A DNA stretch of 64,000 bases from Steroidobacteraceae bacterium (GCA_017853555.1 JAFMJH010000007.1:1-64000); one strand, 5' to 3'; shown: positions 21,941 to 30,717, numbered from the stretch's first letter. The notes: generated by a model from the sequence alone, not told the origin. Translations and numbers: made by a program.

Positions 21941-23871
21941 CGACGCAACCGGCGCCGCAACTCACCTTCCGCGCGATCGCGCTCGCGATCGTGCTCGCGA
22001 TGGTACTCGCGGCAGCGAACACCTATCTCGGTTTGTTCGCCGGCATGACGATCGCGTCGGCGATTCCCGCGGCCGTCGTTTCGATGGCGGTGCTGCGCGT
22101 GCTCGGCGGCGGCGGCATGCTCGAGAACAACATCGTGCAGACCGGGGCGTCGGCGGGGTCGTCGATCGCCTCGGGCGTGATCTTCACGATTCCCGCGCTC
22201 GTGATCCTCGGTTTCTGGCAAGACTTCGAATACGCCTGGGTACTCACCATCGCAGGTCTCGGCGGAATATTGGGCGTGCTGTTCTCGGTGCCCTTGCGAC
22301 GCGCGCTGGTGGTCGAACAAAACCTCGCGTTTCCCGAAGGGCAGGCGGCCGCCGAAGTGTTGAAGACGGGCGAGAACCCGGCCGCGGGCCTGCGCATCCT
22401 CGGCGGCTCGGCCTTCGGTGGCGCGTTCGCCAAACTCGCCGCCGCAAGCGGCCTGAAATTGATCCCCGACACCGCGGCCGCCGCCGGTTTCGCAGGGCCG
22501 TACATCGCCTATTACGGCACGAATCTCTCGCCCGCCTTGCTAGGCGTCGGCTACATCGTCGGCCTGAACGTCGGCATCGTGAGTCTCGCCGGCGCCATGA
22601 TCTCCTGGAACATCGCGATCCCGGTCTACGCGGCGCACTTTTTGTCGTTCGACCCGGATCTCGCGGGCGCCGCCGCCAATTTGTCGGCCGAAGAACTCGC
22701 CGGATTTCTTTGGTCGAAGCGCATCCGCTATCTCGGCGTCGGCGCGCTGCTCGTCGGCGGCATCTGGACGCTGATCTCGTTGCGTCATTCGCTGGCCTCC
22801 GGCGTACGCAGCGGTCTCGCCGCGGCCCGCGCGAGCGCCGCGGGCGTAGTCGTCGCGCACACCGACCAGGACTTGTCGATGAAGGCGGTGCTGATCGGCA
22901 TCGTGCTGTTCACCCTGCCGCTGTGGGCGCTCTATCAGACCATCGTCGGTTCGCTCGCGGTGAGTTTGCCGATGACCATCATCATGGTCGTCGCCGGATT
23001 TTTGTTCTGTTCGGTGTCGGCCTACATGGCCGGCCTCGTGGGCTCGTCGAACAATCCGGTGTCCGGCATCACCATCGCCACCATCCTGTTCGCGGCAGTC
23101 GTGCTGCTCGGTCTGATGGGCCCCGACAGCGCAGTGGGTCCGGTCGCCGCGATCATGATCGGTGCGGTCGTGTGCTGCGCAGCGTGCATCGCGGGCGACA
23201 ACCTGCAGGATCTGAAATGCGGTTACGTGATCGGCGCGACGCCGTGGCGCCAGCAGGTGATGCTCGCCATCGGCGCAGCGAGCAGTGCGCTCGTGATGGC
23301 ACCGGTGCTCAACCTGCTCTCCAAGGCCTACGGCATCGGCGTGCCCACGGCGGAGCATCCCGACCCGCTGCTCGCACCGCAAGCGACCTTGATGGCGTCG
23401 GTCGCCAAAGGCATCTTCGGCGGCTCGCTGCCGTGGGGAATGATCGGCATCGGCGTGCTGCTCGGCATCGCCATCATCATCGTCGACGAATCTTTGAAGG
23501 CGCGCGGCTCGACCTTCCGCACGCCGGTGCTCGCCGTGGCGATCGGCATCTATCTGCCGCTCGATCTCATGGTGCCGATCTTCCTCGGCGGTTTGCTCGC
23601 GCATCTGGCCGAGCGGCATCTGCGCCGCACGGGTGTGCCGCAAGAACAACTCGAGCATCGCAATCGCAAAGGCATCCTGTTCGCCGCGGGCATGATCACC
23701 GGTGAAGCGCTGATGGGCATCGGCATCGCCGTGCCGATCGTGACCTCGGGCAGTGCCGACGTGCTGGCCTTGCCGGCGGCGTTGCACTTTGGCGGTTTCG
23801 CGGGGCTCCTCGTGCTCGGCGTGCTCGCGTGGTGGCTCTATCGGACGGCGGTGGCGGCCGACAAAGTTTGA
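21937..23871 (+). CDS. OPT-family oligopeptide transporter
   Basis: 644-residue membrane protein with about 15 hydrophobic helices. It opens with FRAIALAIVLAMVLAAANTYLG followed by LFAGMTIASAIPAAVVSM, the signature of bacterial OPT proteins (oligopeptide or metal-chelate importers). Further conserved parts are NLAFPEGQAAAEVLK and LVGSSNNPVSGIT. The start is TTG at 21937, which overlaps the stop of the POT gene (TTGA). The next gene begins in the same way at this gene's stop. Confidence 0.92.
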   Translation: MTTQPAPQLTFRAIALAIVLAMVLAAANTYLGLFAGMTIASAIPAAVVSMAVLRVLGGGGMLENNIVQTGASAGSSIASGVIFTIPALVILGFWQDFEYAWVLTIAGLGGILGVLFSVPLRRALVVEQNLAFPEGQAAAEVLKTGENPAAGLRILGGSAFGGAFAKLAAASGLKLIPDTAAAAGFAGPYIAYYGTNLSPALLGVGYIVGLNVGIVSLAGAMISWNIAIPVYAAHFLSFDPDLAGAAANLSAEELAGFLWSKRIRYLGVGALLVGGIWTLISLRHSLASGVRSGLAAARASAAGVVVAHTDQDLSMKAVLIGIVLFTLPLWALYQTIVGSLAVSLPMTIIMVVAGFLFCSVSAYMAGLVGSSNNPVSGITIATILFAAVVLLGLMGPDSAVGPVAAIMIGAVVCCAACIAGDNLQDLKCGYVIGATPWRQQVMLAIGAASSALVMAPVLNLLSKAYGIGVPTAEHPDPLLAPQATLMASVAKGIFGGSLPWGMIGIGVLLGIAIIIVDESLKARGSTFRTPVLAVAIGIYLPLDLMVPIFLGGLLAHLAERHLRRTGVPQEQLEHRNRKGILFAAGMITGEALMGIGIAVPIVTSGSADVLALPAALHFGGFAGLLVLGVLAWWLYRTAVAADKV

Positions 23872-24794
23872 CCCACGCTGCTGCCCGCCGCCGCGCGACG
23901 GCGATCTTCTGTTTCGCGACCATCTATCTCGTCTGGGGTTCGACCTACCTCACGACCAAGATCGGCGTGCGCACGCTGCCGCCGTTTTTGTTCGGTGGTG
24001 CGCGCTTTCTGCTCGGCGGCCTGTTGTTGTATGCCGTCGCGGTCGCGCTGCGCCTGCGTCGCGGTGAGCCGGCACCTCGACCCACGAGTCGCGATTGGCG
24101 ACATCTGCTGGTCGTCGGATTCGTCGGTGTCTTCGCGTCGAACGGCGGCAACGTCTGGGGCGTGCAGCATCTGGCCTCGAACCAGGCGGCGCTGTTGAAC
24201 GTCTCGGCGACATTTTGGATCGCGCTGCTCGGCACCTTCGGCAAGCGTGCGCATCCGCTCGGCCTGCGCACCGCGACGGGACTCGCGATCGGCTTCATCG
24301 GCACTGCCCTCATCGCCTGGCCGCAAGAGGGCGCTGCCGCGAACTTCGCGCTCGGTGCGGGCACGATCGCCGTGCTGTTCGCCTGCTTCAACTGGGCGGT
24401 CGCGACCACCTATCTGCGCAACATCGACACCACGCTCGATGTCATGACCTTCACCGGACTGCAGATGATCATCGGCGGCGTGATGATGATGACCTTGGGC
24501 TTTGCGCTGAACGAAGCACCGGCATGGAACTGGAATCCGTTGGGGCTCGCCATGCTCGCCTACATGACGCTGTTCAGCTCCTGTCTCGCGTACACCGCCT
24601 ACGGTTGGTTGTCGGTGAACATGACCCCGGCGCAGGTGTCGACCTATGCGTTCGTGAACCCGGCGGTGGCGACGCTGCTCGGCTGGTGGGTACTCGACGA
24701 ACATTTGAACGTCGCGCAGAGCCTAGGGATGGCGGTGATTCTCGGCGCGATGCTGCTCGTCAACTGGCCCGCGGCGCGGGACACCGCGCAATGA
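23868..24794 (+). CDS. EamA/DMT-family transporter
   Basis: Ten-helix drug/metabolite-type transporter (308 aa) with two EamA repeats. The first opens FATIYLVWGSTYLTTKIGV and the second holds the typical PAVATLLGWWVLDEHL. Family members usually export amino acids or metabolites. The start is set at TTG 23868 because it overlaps the OPT stop (TTGA), repeating the upstream junction; a GTG at 23829 is also in frame. The 3' end overlaps a convergent unknown gene by 35 bases. As third gene of a POT-OPT-EamA operon it may export surplus amino acids from imported peptides (inference). Confidence 0.86.
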   Translation: MTHAAARRRATAIFCFATIYLVWGSTYLTTKIGVRTLPPFLFGGARFLLGGLLLYAVAVALRLRRGEPAPRPTSRDWRHLLVVGFVGVFASNGGNVWGVQHLASNQAALLNVSATFWIALLGTFGKRAHPLGLRTATGLAIGFIGTALIAWPQEGAAANFALGAGTIAVLFACFNWAVATTYLRNIDTTLDVMTFTGLQMIIGGVMMMTLGFALNEAPAWNWNPLGLAMLAYMTLFSSCLAYTAYGWLSVNMTPAQVSTYAFVNPAVATLLGWWVLDEHLNVAQSLGMAVILGAMLLVNWPAARDTAQ

Positions 24795-25548
24795 GCGGTT
24801 CGCCGCGCGCGGCGGCGAGATCGACTTTGGTCTCGCGCCGTTCGGCGTTCGGAAAGTCGATCACCGCGATGTGATTCTCGCCCTTGGCGTCGCGCACGTT
24901 GGTGAGACCTTCATAGCGCAACAACACGCGATCGCTTTTGCGATACGACACGTCGATATGCGGCAGAAACCAGCCGATCACGCCCGACAACGCGAGGCGG
25001 ATCACGCTCGCCGGAGCGCCGTCGATCACCGTCTCGTGATGCTTGCGGATTTTGAAGCTGAGCACGTCGAGGCGGCTCGGCACCAGAAACGGGAAGCGGA
25101 CGGTCTGACCCTTTTCGAGTTCGTTCCAGCGCGCGCGGACGAATTCGTCGAAGCCCGCGTCCGCGACGAGCTCGCCACCGGCGGGTACGACCGCTTCGCG
25201 CTGCACGCCGAGTGCATTGGGCTTATGGACGACGCGCAAACCTTTGGCGCTGCGCTGCAAACCTTCGAGGTAGCCGTCGCGGGCGTCCAGAAAATTGAAT
25301 TCGGGTGCGGCGCGCGATGCGCCGTAGGTGAGTTCCTTGCGCGCGAACGCCGGACCGTCCGGCGCGCAACGATAGAGCACGACGCGCTGTTCGCCGGGTT
25401 TGCCGGCATCGTGCACGTGGTGCGACTCGACGTAGAGCAATTGCCGGGTCTGCAGATCACGGGCGATGCCCGTGAAGCGCAGGTCGACCGCTGCGGCGAC
25501 ACCCGCCTGCGAGGCGATCAGCGTCAGGATCAACAGCCGGTTCGGCAT
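24760..25548 (-). CDS. Exported protein of unknown function
   Basis: 262-residue protein that I do not recognise. It has a clear signal peptide (MPNRLLILTLIASQAGVAAA), a mature part rich in beta-type segments, and no membrane helix, cysteine pair or catalytic motif that I can identify. Phrases such as VLYRCAPDGPAFARKELTYG and VIDFPNAERRETKVD suggest a periplasmic beta-rich fold. ATG 25546-25548 is chosen because the signal peptide begins there; a second ATG at 25564-25566 would add six residues and overlap the upstream gene. It follows the small 4-TM gene by seven bases and converges on the EamA gene. Confidence 0.7.
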   Translation of the reverse strand: MPNRLLILTLIASQAGVAAAVDLRFTGIARDLQTRQLLYVESHHVHDAGKPGEQRVVLYRCAPDGPAFARKELTYGASRAAPEFNFLDARDGYLEGLQRSAKGLRVVHKPNALGVQREAVVPAGGELVADAGFDEFVRARWNELEKGQTVRFPFLVPSRLDVLSFKIRKHHETVIDGAPASVIRLALSGVIGWFLPHIDVSYRKSDRVLLRYEGLTNVRDAKGENHIAVIDFPNAERRETKVDLAAARGEPLIARCPAPRAS

Positions 25549-25555
25549 GCGACGC

Positions 25556-25924
25556 TCAACGGCCATCGATACGGACGATCTTGACCGGCGTGGTGATCAA
25601 CGCGCCGACCCAACCGGTGATGCTGACGACCAGCGCACCGCGAAACGCAGCCCAGAAGTTCACGATGTCGAAGCCGGGCAACAACGCCGACACCAGCGCG
25701 ATCATCGCGGCATTCACCACCAATATGAACAGACCCAGACTCACGACCGTGAACGGCAAGGTGAGCAGAATGGCGAGCGGGCGCACGATGGCATTGACGA
25801 CGCCGAGCAGGGTCGCGGCGAGGATCAACGTCGCCGCCGAATCGATGGTGAAGCCGTCCACCCATTCGGTCGCGAGCCACATGCCGAACGCGGCGATCAC
25901 CGCGCGCAACGCGAATGCCGTCAT
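25556..25924 (-). CDS. YvlD/phage-holin-superfamily-like small membrane protein
   Basis: 122-residue protein with four hydrophobic helices and the family pattern ATLLGVVNAIVRPLAILLTL followed by LPFTVVSLGLFILVVNA. This is the DUF/phage-holin 4-TM family also called YvlD. Its function is not established and it is not a phage remnant here. The start is set at ATG 25922-25924 because AGGAGG ends exactly six bases upstream; an ATG two codons earlier sits against the ribosome-binding site. Confidence 0.8.
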   Translation of the reverse strand: MTAFALRAVIAAFGMWLATEWVDGFTIDSAATLILAATLLGVVNAIVRPLAILLTLPFTVVSLGLFILVVNAAMIALVSALLPGFDIVNFWAAFRGALVVSITGWVGALITTPVKIVRIDGR

Positions 25925-26002
25925 GCTCATCCTCCTTACCAGCATTGTGCCACCGCGGTATGCTCTGTCGATACGACGTCAACGTGCTTGGAGGGGTAAG
26001 AC

Positions 26003-26389
26003 ATGGCACAAGTTCATTTGGTGATGCTGCTCGCGCTGCTCGAGTACTTCGGTTTCTCGCTCGCGGTCGGCCGTGCGCGCTACAAATTCGGCGTCAAAGC
26101 GCCGGCGACCACCGGTCAACCGGACTTCGAGCGCTACTACCGCGCGCAGATGAACACCCTCGAGCAACTGGTGATTTTCCTGCCGGCTTTGTGGACCTTC
26201 GCCACGTTCGTGGACGAGAACTGGGCGTCGATCCTCGGGGTGGTGTACATCATCGGTCGTGCACTCTATTTCACCGGCTACGTGAAAGCGGCCGAAAAGC
26301 GCAGCGCCGGTTTCGGCATTTCGACCTTGCCGATGCTGGTGTTGCTGCTCGGCGGCATCTACGGCGCCGCGCGCGCTTTGCTCGGCTGA
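26003..26389 (+). CDS. MAPEG-family membrane protein
   Basis: 128-residue four-helix membrane protein of the MAPEG superfamily (membrane-associated proteins in eicosanoid and glutathione metabolism). The family core is present: RARYKFGVKAPATTG, then FERYYRAQMNTLEQLVIFLPALW (broken by one residue from the usual RAxxNxxE motif). Bacterial members are glutathione-dependent transferases or peroxidases of unknown substrate. GGAGGGG lies six bases before the ATG. It converges on dedA. Confidence 0.87.
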   Translation: MAQVHLVMLLALLEYFGFSLAVGRARYKFGVKAPATTGQPDFERYYRAQMNTLEQLVIFLPALWTFATFVDENWASILGVVYIIGRALYFTGYVKAAEKRSAGFGISTLPMLVLLLGGIYGAARALLG

Positions 26390-26391
26390 CG

Positions 26392-27039
26392 TTATCGGGC
26401 CGACTTGTTGCGCAAGAAGACGACGATCACCGGCACGAACGAGGCGCCGATGATGGCGAGCGTCACCAGGCCGAAGTTGTCGCGCACGAGCGGGATGTTG
26501 CCGAACAGATAACCGCCGCCCAAAAATATCGTCACCCAGAATATCGCGCCGGCGACGTTGAAGGCCTGAAAACGGCCGTAGTGCATGCGGCCGACTCCGG
26601 CGACGAACGGCGCAAAGGTACGCAGCAGCGGCAAGAATCGCGACAACATGACCGTCTTGCCGCCGTGCCGTTCGAAGAACGCTTCGGTGCGCTGCAGATG
26701 TTCGATCTTCAGGAAGCGGTAGCGGCCGCTGAACGCCGGTGTCCCGAGCGCGCGTCCGATCGAATAATTGCAGGTGTTGCCGAGGATGGCGGCGACGATC
26801 AGCAACGGGCCCACGATCGCCATCTCGAGCGTGCCGCTGGTGTCGATCGCGCACAACGCCCCGACGGCGAACAGCAAAGAATCGCCCGGCAACCACGGCG
26901 TCACCACCAAGCCCGTTTCCGAAAAAACGATGATGAACAGGATGGCGTAAATCCACGGGCCGTAGAGCGCGAGCAGCTCGACGAGATGCCGATCCAGATG
27001 CAAGATGAAATCGAGGCCGAATTGCAAAAGTTCGATCAT
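26392..27039 (-). CDS. DedA-family membrane protein (undecaprenyl-phosphate/lipid flippase family)
   Basis: 215-residue polytopic protein. The VTT/SNARE-associated domain shows the motif VFSETGLVVTPWLPGDSLLF at residues 38-57 and the arginine-rich loop LSRFLPLLRTFAPFVAGVG. Both are needed for DedA function in other bacteria. Recent work links the family to undecaprenyl phosphate recycling. ATG 27037-27039 overlaps the stop of ctpA by four bases (ATGA), so it is translated with the envC-ctpA operon. Confidence 0.92.
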   Translation of the reverse strand: MIELLQFGLDFILHLDRHLVELLALYGPWIYAILFIIVFSETGLVVTPWLPGDSLLFAVGALCAIDTSGTLEMAIVGPLLIVAAILGNTCNYSIGRALGTPAFSGRYRFLKIEHLQRTEAFFERHGGKTVMLSRFLPLLRTFAPFVAGVGRMHYGRFQAFNVAGAIFWVTIFLGGGYLFGNIPLVRDNFGLVTLAIIGASFVPVIVVFLRNKSAR

Positions 27040-28310
27040 GCGCGCGGGGCCTTGGTGGTCGAAGCGGTGTGACGACGCGGTGTGGCAACGCGCGGAAATT
27101 CGCGCAAAGCGGCTTTCACCTCGATGTCGCGCAGCGGGTCACCGGGTGCGGTTTCGGGACCCTTGAGCACGACGTCGGGTTGTATGCCGCGTTCGTTGAT
27201 CATCGCCCCGGAGGGCGTGGCGTAACGCGACGTGGTGATCTTGAGCGCGCGGCCGTCACTCAGCGGAATCACGCTTTGCACCAGGCCTTTGCCGTAGGTG
27301 CGTCGCCCGACGAGACGCGCGCGGTGGTTGTCCTTCAATGCACCGGCCAGAATTTCGGCGGCGGAAGCCGAGGCGCCGTTGACCAGCACGACCACGTCGA
27401 CACCGCTGAGCAACTGGCCGGGTTTCGCATCCATGCGAAAGCGCGCATCGGGTGTACGCCCTTCGGCAGACACGATATTGCCGCCGTCGAGCATCGCATC
27501 GGCGACCGCGACCGCCGCTTCGAGCACGCCGCCGGGGTTGTTGCGCAGATCGAGCACGAGACCTGCGATCTGATGGGTTTGTCGCAACGATTTGAGCACG
27601 GCCTCGAGATCGGCGAGGGTGGTATCGCTGAACGCAACGATGCGCACATAGGCGCGGTTCGCAGCGAGCATCTGTCCCGAGACGCTGTGCACTTCGACAC
27701 GCGTCCGCTCGAGCGACACGTCGACCAACTCGCCGCTGCCGGCGCGCCGCACCGTCAAACGCACGCGAGAACCCGCTGGCCCGCGCATTTGTTCGATCGC
27801 TTCTTCGACGTCGCGTCCGACCGGCGCATCGTCGATGCGCACGATTTCGTCGCCGCTGCGCAAACCGGCACGCTCGGCGGGTGAATCGGACAAAGGTCGC
27901 AGTACTTTGATGGCCTTGCCTTCGGCGGCCACCTCGATGCCGATGCCCGGATAGTTGCCGGCGGCACCGCGACGAATTTCTTCGTATTCGCGCTGATCGA
28001 GATAGGCCGAGTAGGCGTCGAGGCTCGACACCATGCCGCGCGCCGCGTCATCGAGCAGTCGCTCGCGCGGCACTTCGTCGACGTACTCGCGCCGCACCCG
28101 CTGCAAAATTTCGGTGAGCCGTTGCTGATCTTGTGCCGTGAGTCCCGACGGCGCCGCGGGCGCCGGCGCAGCCGCACGCGATGGCGCGGCGACGCTCGCG
28201 ACCTTCGCGGCGGGGGCAGGCGGCGTAGCGTTCAGCCACGCGACGGCCGCACCCGCGCCGAGCGCGATGCCGATCACGAGCGTGAGCGTGTGACGTAGGC
28301 CTTGCGTCAT
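27036..28310 (-). CDS. ctpA: C-terminal processing peptidase (S41 family)
   Basis: Periplasmic serine protease of 424 aa anchored or exported by one N-terminal hydrophobic helix (residues 8-26), followed by an Ala/Pro linker, a PDZ domain (about 115-200) and the S41 catalytic domain. The nucleophile serine lies in NGASASAAEIL (311-321) and the general base is Lys341 in TYGKGLVQ. Such proteases trim cell-wall hydrolases and lipoproteins. It starts 29 bases after envC. TAAAAT lies nine bases before the ATG and could be a private -10 box. In Pseudomonas and relatives ctpA also follows an envC-type gene. Confidence 0.94.
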   Translation of the reverse strand: MTQGLRHTLTLVIGIALGAGAAVAWLNATPPAPAAKVASVAAPSRAAAPAPAAPSGLTAQDQQRLTEILQRVRREYVDEVPRERLLDDAARGMVSSLDAYSAYLDQREYEEIRRGAAGNYPGIGIEVAAEGKAIKVLRPLSDSPAERAGLRSGDEIVRIDDAPVGRDVEEAIEQMRGPAGSRVRLTVRRAGSGELVDVSLERTRVEVHSVSGQMLAANRAYVRIVAFSDTTLADLEAVLKSLRQTHQIAGLVLDLRNNPGGVLEAAVAVADAMLDGGNIVSAEGRTPDARFRMDAKPGQLLSGVDVVVLVNGASASAAEILAGALKDNHRARLVGRRTYGKGLVQSVIPLSDGRALKITTSRYATPSGAMINERGIQPDVVLKGPETAPGDPLRDIEVKAALREFPRVATPRRHTASTTKAPRA

Positions 28311-28338
28311 GACTGCGACATTTTATGACGGTTCATCT

Positions 28339-29490
28339 TCAAGGCGCGTTGTTGCGGAACCAGATCGCCGGATCGACCGGTCGCGCGCCCTTGCGGATCT
28401 CGAAATAGAGCGCCGGCTCGCCGCGACCGCCCGTATCACCCACCGAAGCGACGGTGTCCCCGGCAGCGACGCGATCGCCCACGGCACGATACAGATTCTC
28501 GTTGTGACCATAGAGGCTGAGGTAACCGTCGCCGTGGTCGATGATGAGCAAGCGTCCGAGGCCGGCGAGCCAATCGGCATAGACCACCCGCCCCGGATGG
28601 ATCGCTTTGACCGGCGAACCGCGCTCGGCTTCGATCAGCACGCCGTCCCATTTCACCGTGCCCGCCCGCGCCTCGCCGAAACGCGCCACCAGCTTTCCTT
28701 TGACCGGCCACGGCAGTTTGCCGCGCACCGTATCGAGCGGACTCCTGGATTTTTCGGTCGGAAATTTTTGGGCCGCTTTGCGCAACTCGCGCAGCAGTTT
28801 TTCGAGCGCGGCCTGTTCGCGTTGCAGACGCTGCAACGCCGCAGCGCGATTGCGCGCTTCGACGTTCAGTTGCGCGAGCACCTGCCCGCGTTCGAGACGC
28901 GCTTGGTCGAGCCGACTGACTTCGGCCTTGCGTTCGGCTTCAAGCCGCACGAGCCGCTCCTGCTCGGTCTCGAGTTGCGCATCGAGATCGGCGATGTCCT
29001 GCAAATGCCCCTGGATGACGGCGATCTGCGCGGCGCGCGCGCGACCGAAGTAGCCGTAATAGGAGAGCATCCGACCGGCTTCGGCCGGGTCGCGCTGGTT
29101 CAAAAACATTTCGATCGGTTCACGCTTACCGATCATGTAGGCGGCGCGCAATTGCGCCGCGAGGGTCGTGCGCTCGGATGCGAGCGCGCGTTCACGCTCG
29201 GCGCGCTGCCGCGCGAGCATGGCGCGGCGCCGTTCGCGCTCTTCGCGCTCGCCCCGCACCCGATCGAGTTGGTTGCGCGCGGCGCCCGCCGAACGCTCCG
29301 CTTCACGCAGGCTGCGGGCGAGTCGGTCGCGTTCTGCCGCATCTTGAGAGACCTGCGCACGTACCCGCTCGATTTCGGCACGCAACTGCTTCAGTTGGGC
29401 CTCGGTGCGCGTCGCATCTTGCGCCATGAGACTGCCCGAAGCGGCCGATAAGCCTGCGAGCAGCAAAAAAATGAGGCCTTTGCGCAACAT
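28339..29490 (-). CDS. envC: Murein hydrolase activator EnvC (degenerate LytM domain)
   Basis: Periplasmic activator of amidases at the division septum. The 383-residue protein has a signal peptide (LRKGLIFLLLAGLSAASG), a long coiled coil (about residues 25-245, rich in Arg, Glu, Ala) and a C-terminal LytM/M23 domain. The zinc ligands are lost: the first His position reads WDGVLIEA and the HxH reads LYFEIRKG, as in known EnvC, so it activates rather than cuts. ATG 29488-29490 is used; upstream codons lack a signal peptide. It is divergent from yibN (40 bases). Confidence 0.93.
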   Translation of the reverse strand: MLRKGLIFLLLAGLSAASGSLMAQDATRTEAQLKQLRAEIERVRAQVSQDAAERDRLARSLREAERSAGAARNQLDRVRGEREERERRRAMLARQRAERERALASERTTLAAQLRAAYMIGKREPIEMFLNQRDPAEAGRMLSYYGYFGRARAAQIAVIQGHLQDIADLDAQLETEQERLVRLEAERKAEVSRLDQARLERGQVLAQLNVEARNRAAALQRLQREQAALEKLLRELRKAAQKFPTEKSRSPLDTVRGKLPWPVKGKLVARFGEARAGTVKWDGVLIEAERGSPVKAIHPGRVVYADWLAGLGRLLIIDHGDGYLSLYGHNENLYRAVGDRVAAGDTVASVGDTGGRGEPALYFEIRKGARPVDPAIWFRNNAP

Positions 29491-29498
29491 GTGCCGAA

Positions 29499-29504
29499 AT
29501 TGTA
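29499..29504 (-). promoter_or_regulatory. envC -10 box, eight bases before the ATG
   Basis: TACAAT on the minus strand (5 of 6 to consensus), followed by TTCGGCAC and the envC ATG. A start at the usual distance would leave an mRNA with no leader or one or two bases. No good -35 box is seen at 16-18 bases. Confidence 0.45.
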
Positions 29505-29518
29505 ACCGCTGCTGACGA

Positions 29519-29524
29519 TATAAT
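29519..29524 (+). promoter_or_regulatory. yibN -10 box, six bases before the ATG
   Basis: A perfect TATAAT followed by CGCGTC and ATG. Transcription would begin at or beside the A of the start codon, giving a leaderless mRNA. The -35 region overlaps the -10 box of the divergent envC, so the two promoters probably interfere. Confidence 0.55.
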
Positions 29525-29530
29525 CGCGTC

Positions 29531-29962
29531 ATGGATAAACTGCCCGAATACGTCGCAAACCACCCGTGGCTGGTCGCCATCGCCGTGGCGGCATTGCTGA
29601 TCGTGATCGTCTACGAAGTGATCGCACGCCGTGACGACTTCGCTTCGATCTCTTCGCAGGAACTCGTGCGGCTGCAAAATGCCGGCGGGTTGGTGTTGGA
29701 CTTGCGCGATACGGAATCGTTCGCCGCGGGTCACATCGGCGGCGCGCGTCACATGGACTCCGCCGACATCCTCCGCGCCACCGAAAAACTGCCGAAGCAC
29801 AAAGAGAAGCCGGTGATCGTGTACTGCAAATCCGGCACGACGGGTGCCTCGGCGGTGCGTGTCCTCGCGTCACAAGGTTTCACTCAAGCGTTCAATTTGC
29901 GCGGCGGGCTCGCCGCCTGGAGCGCCGAAGGCATGCCGCTCACCCAGGAAGAAAAGGGCTGA
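29531..29962 (+). CDS. yibN: Membrane-anchored rhodanese-like protein YibN
   Basis: 143-residue protein with one N-terminal membrane helix (residues 12-29, WLVAIAVAALLIVIVYEV) and a cytoplasmic rhodanese domain. The catalytic loop is VIVYCKSGTTGASA, with Cys as sulfur acceptor. First gene of yibN-grxC-secB-gpsA, the same order as in E. coli. No ribosome-binding site lies between the -10 box and the ATG, in line with a leaderless mRNA. Confidence 0.9.
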   Translation: MDKLPEYVANHPWLVAIAVAALLIVIVYEVIARRDDFASISSQELVRLQNAGGLVLDLRDTESFAAGHIGGARHMDSADILRATEKLPKHKEKPVIVYCKSGTTGASAVRVLASQGFTQAFNLRGGLAAWSAEGMPLTQEEKG

Positions 29963-29964
29963 TC

Positions 29965-30222
29965 GTGAGCGCGAACGTCGTCATGTACGCGACCTCCTGG
30001 TGCCCGTATTGCGAACGGGCCCGGCAATTGTTCGCGCGCAAGCAGATCGCCTGCACCGAGATCGACATCGACAAAGATCCTGCCCTGCGCGAACAGATGA
30101 TGACGCGCAGCGGGCGGCGTACCGTACCCCAGATTTTCGTCGGCGACGTGCACGTCGGCGGTTGCGACGATTTGCACGCACTCGAGGCCCAGGGCGGTCT
30201 CGATCCTTTGCTCACCCGATAG
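29965..30222 (+). CDS. grxC: Glutaredoxin 3
   Basis: Glutathione-dependent disulfide reductase of 85 aa. The active site is SWCPYCERA (Cys13-Pro-Tyr-Cys16), and the glutathione-binding TVPQIFVGDVHVGGCDDL is complete. GTG at 29965 is the start, two bases after the yibN stop, with AAGGG upstream. It is followed by secB after nine bases. Confidence 0.95.
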   Translation: MSANVVMYATSWCPYCERARQLFARKQIACTEIDIDKDPALREQMMTRSGRRTVPQIFVGDVHVGGCDDLHALEAQGGLDPLLTR

Positions 30223-30231
30223 AGGCTCATC

Positions 30232-30717
30232 ATGTCCGAACCTACCGGCGCCGACGGCGCAGCACCGACCATCGATCCGAACGCACCCGAGTTTTCGTTG
30301 CAGTCGGTGTACCTCAAAGACGTCTCCTTCGAAGCGCCGCGCGGTCCGCGACTCGACAGCGAGTGGAATCCGCAGGTCTCCCTCGAACTCAACACCGGTG
30401 CCGAGCAAGTCGGCGAAAATCTGCACGAAGTCGTGCTGACCATCAGCCTCACCGTCAAAAACGGCGAACAGACTGCATTTCTCGTCGAAGTGAAACAGGC
30501 CGGTCTGTTCGGCGTGCGCAATCTGCCCGAAGAAGACTATCGCCGCGCGGTGGCGAGCCTCGCGCCCGGCGTGTTGTTCCCCTACGCGCGCTCGGTGATC
30601 GCGAGCCTCGTGACGCAAGGCGGTTTCCCGCAGATGTTGCTGCCGCCGATGAACTTCGAAGCGATGTATCTGCAATCGATGCTGCAAGCGCAGCAGCAAG
30701 CCACCCTCAACAGCTGA
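30232..30717 (+). CDS. secB: Protein-export chaperone SecB
   Basis: Tetrameric cytosolic chaperone that holds preproteins unfolded for SecA. The 161-residue protein has the family core FSLQSVYLKDVSFEAP, HEVVLTISLTVKNGEQTAFLVEV and the C-terminal FPYARSVIASLVTQGGFPQ with MNFEAMYLQ. SecB is restricted to Proteobacteria and supports the class assignment. AGAGG lies before ATG 30232. Confidence 0.97.
   Translation: MSEPTGADGAAPTIDPNAPEFSLQSVYLKDVSFEAPRGPRLDSEWNPQVSLELNTGAEQVGENLHEVVLTISLTVKNGEQTAFLVEVKQAGLFGVRNLPEEDYRRAVASLAPGVLFPYARSVIASLVTQGGFPQMLLPPMNFEAMYLQSMLQAQQQATLNS

Noticed and set aside
25556-25924. Prophage remnant suggested by the holin-like name
   Set aside because: The protein belongs to the YvlD-type family found in normal chromosomes; no integrase, attachment site, lysis or structural phage gene is nearby.
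28339-29490. EnvC as an inactivated peptidase or pseudogene
   Set aside because: Loss of zinc ligands in the LytM domain is a normal property of EnvC, which activates amidases; the frame is complete.
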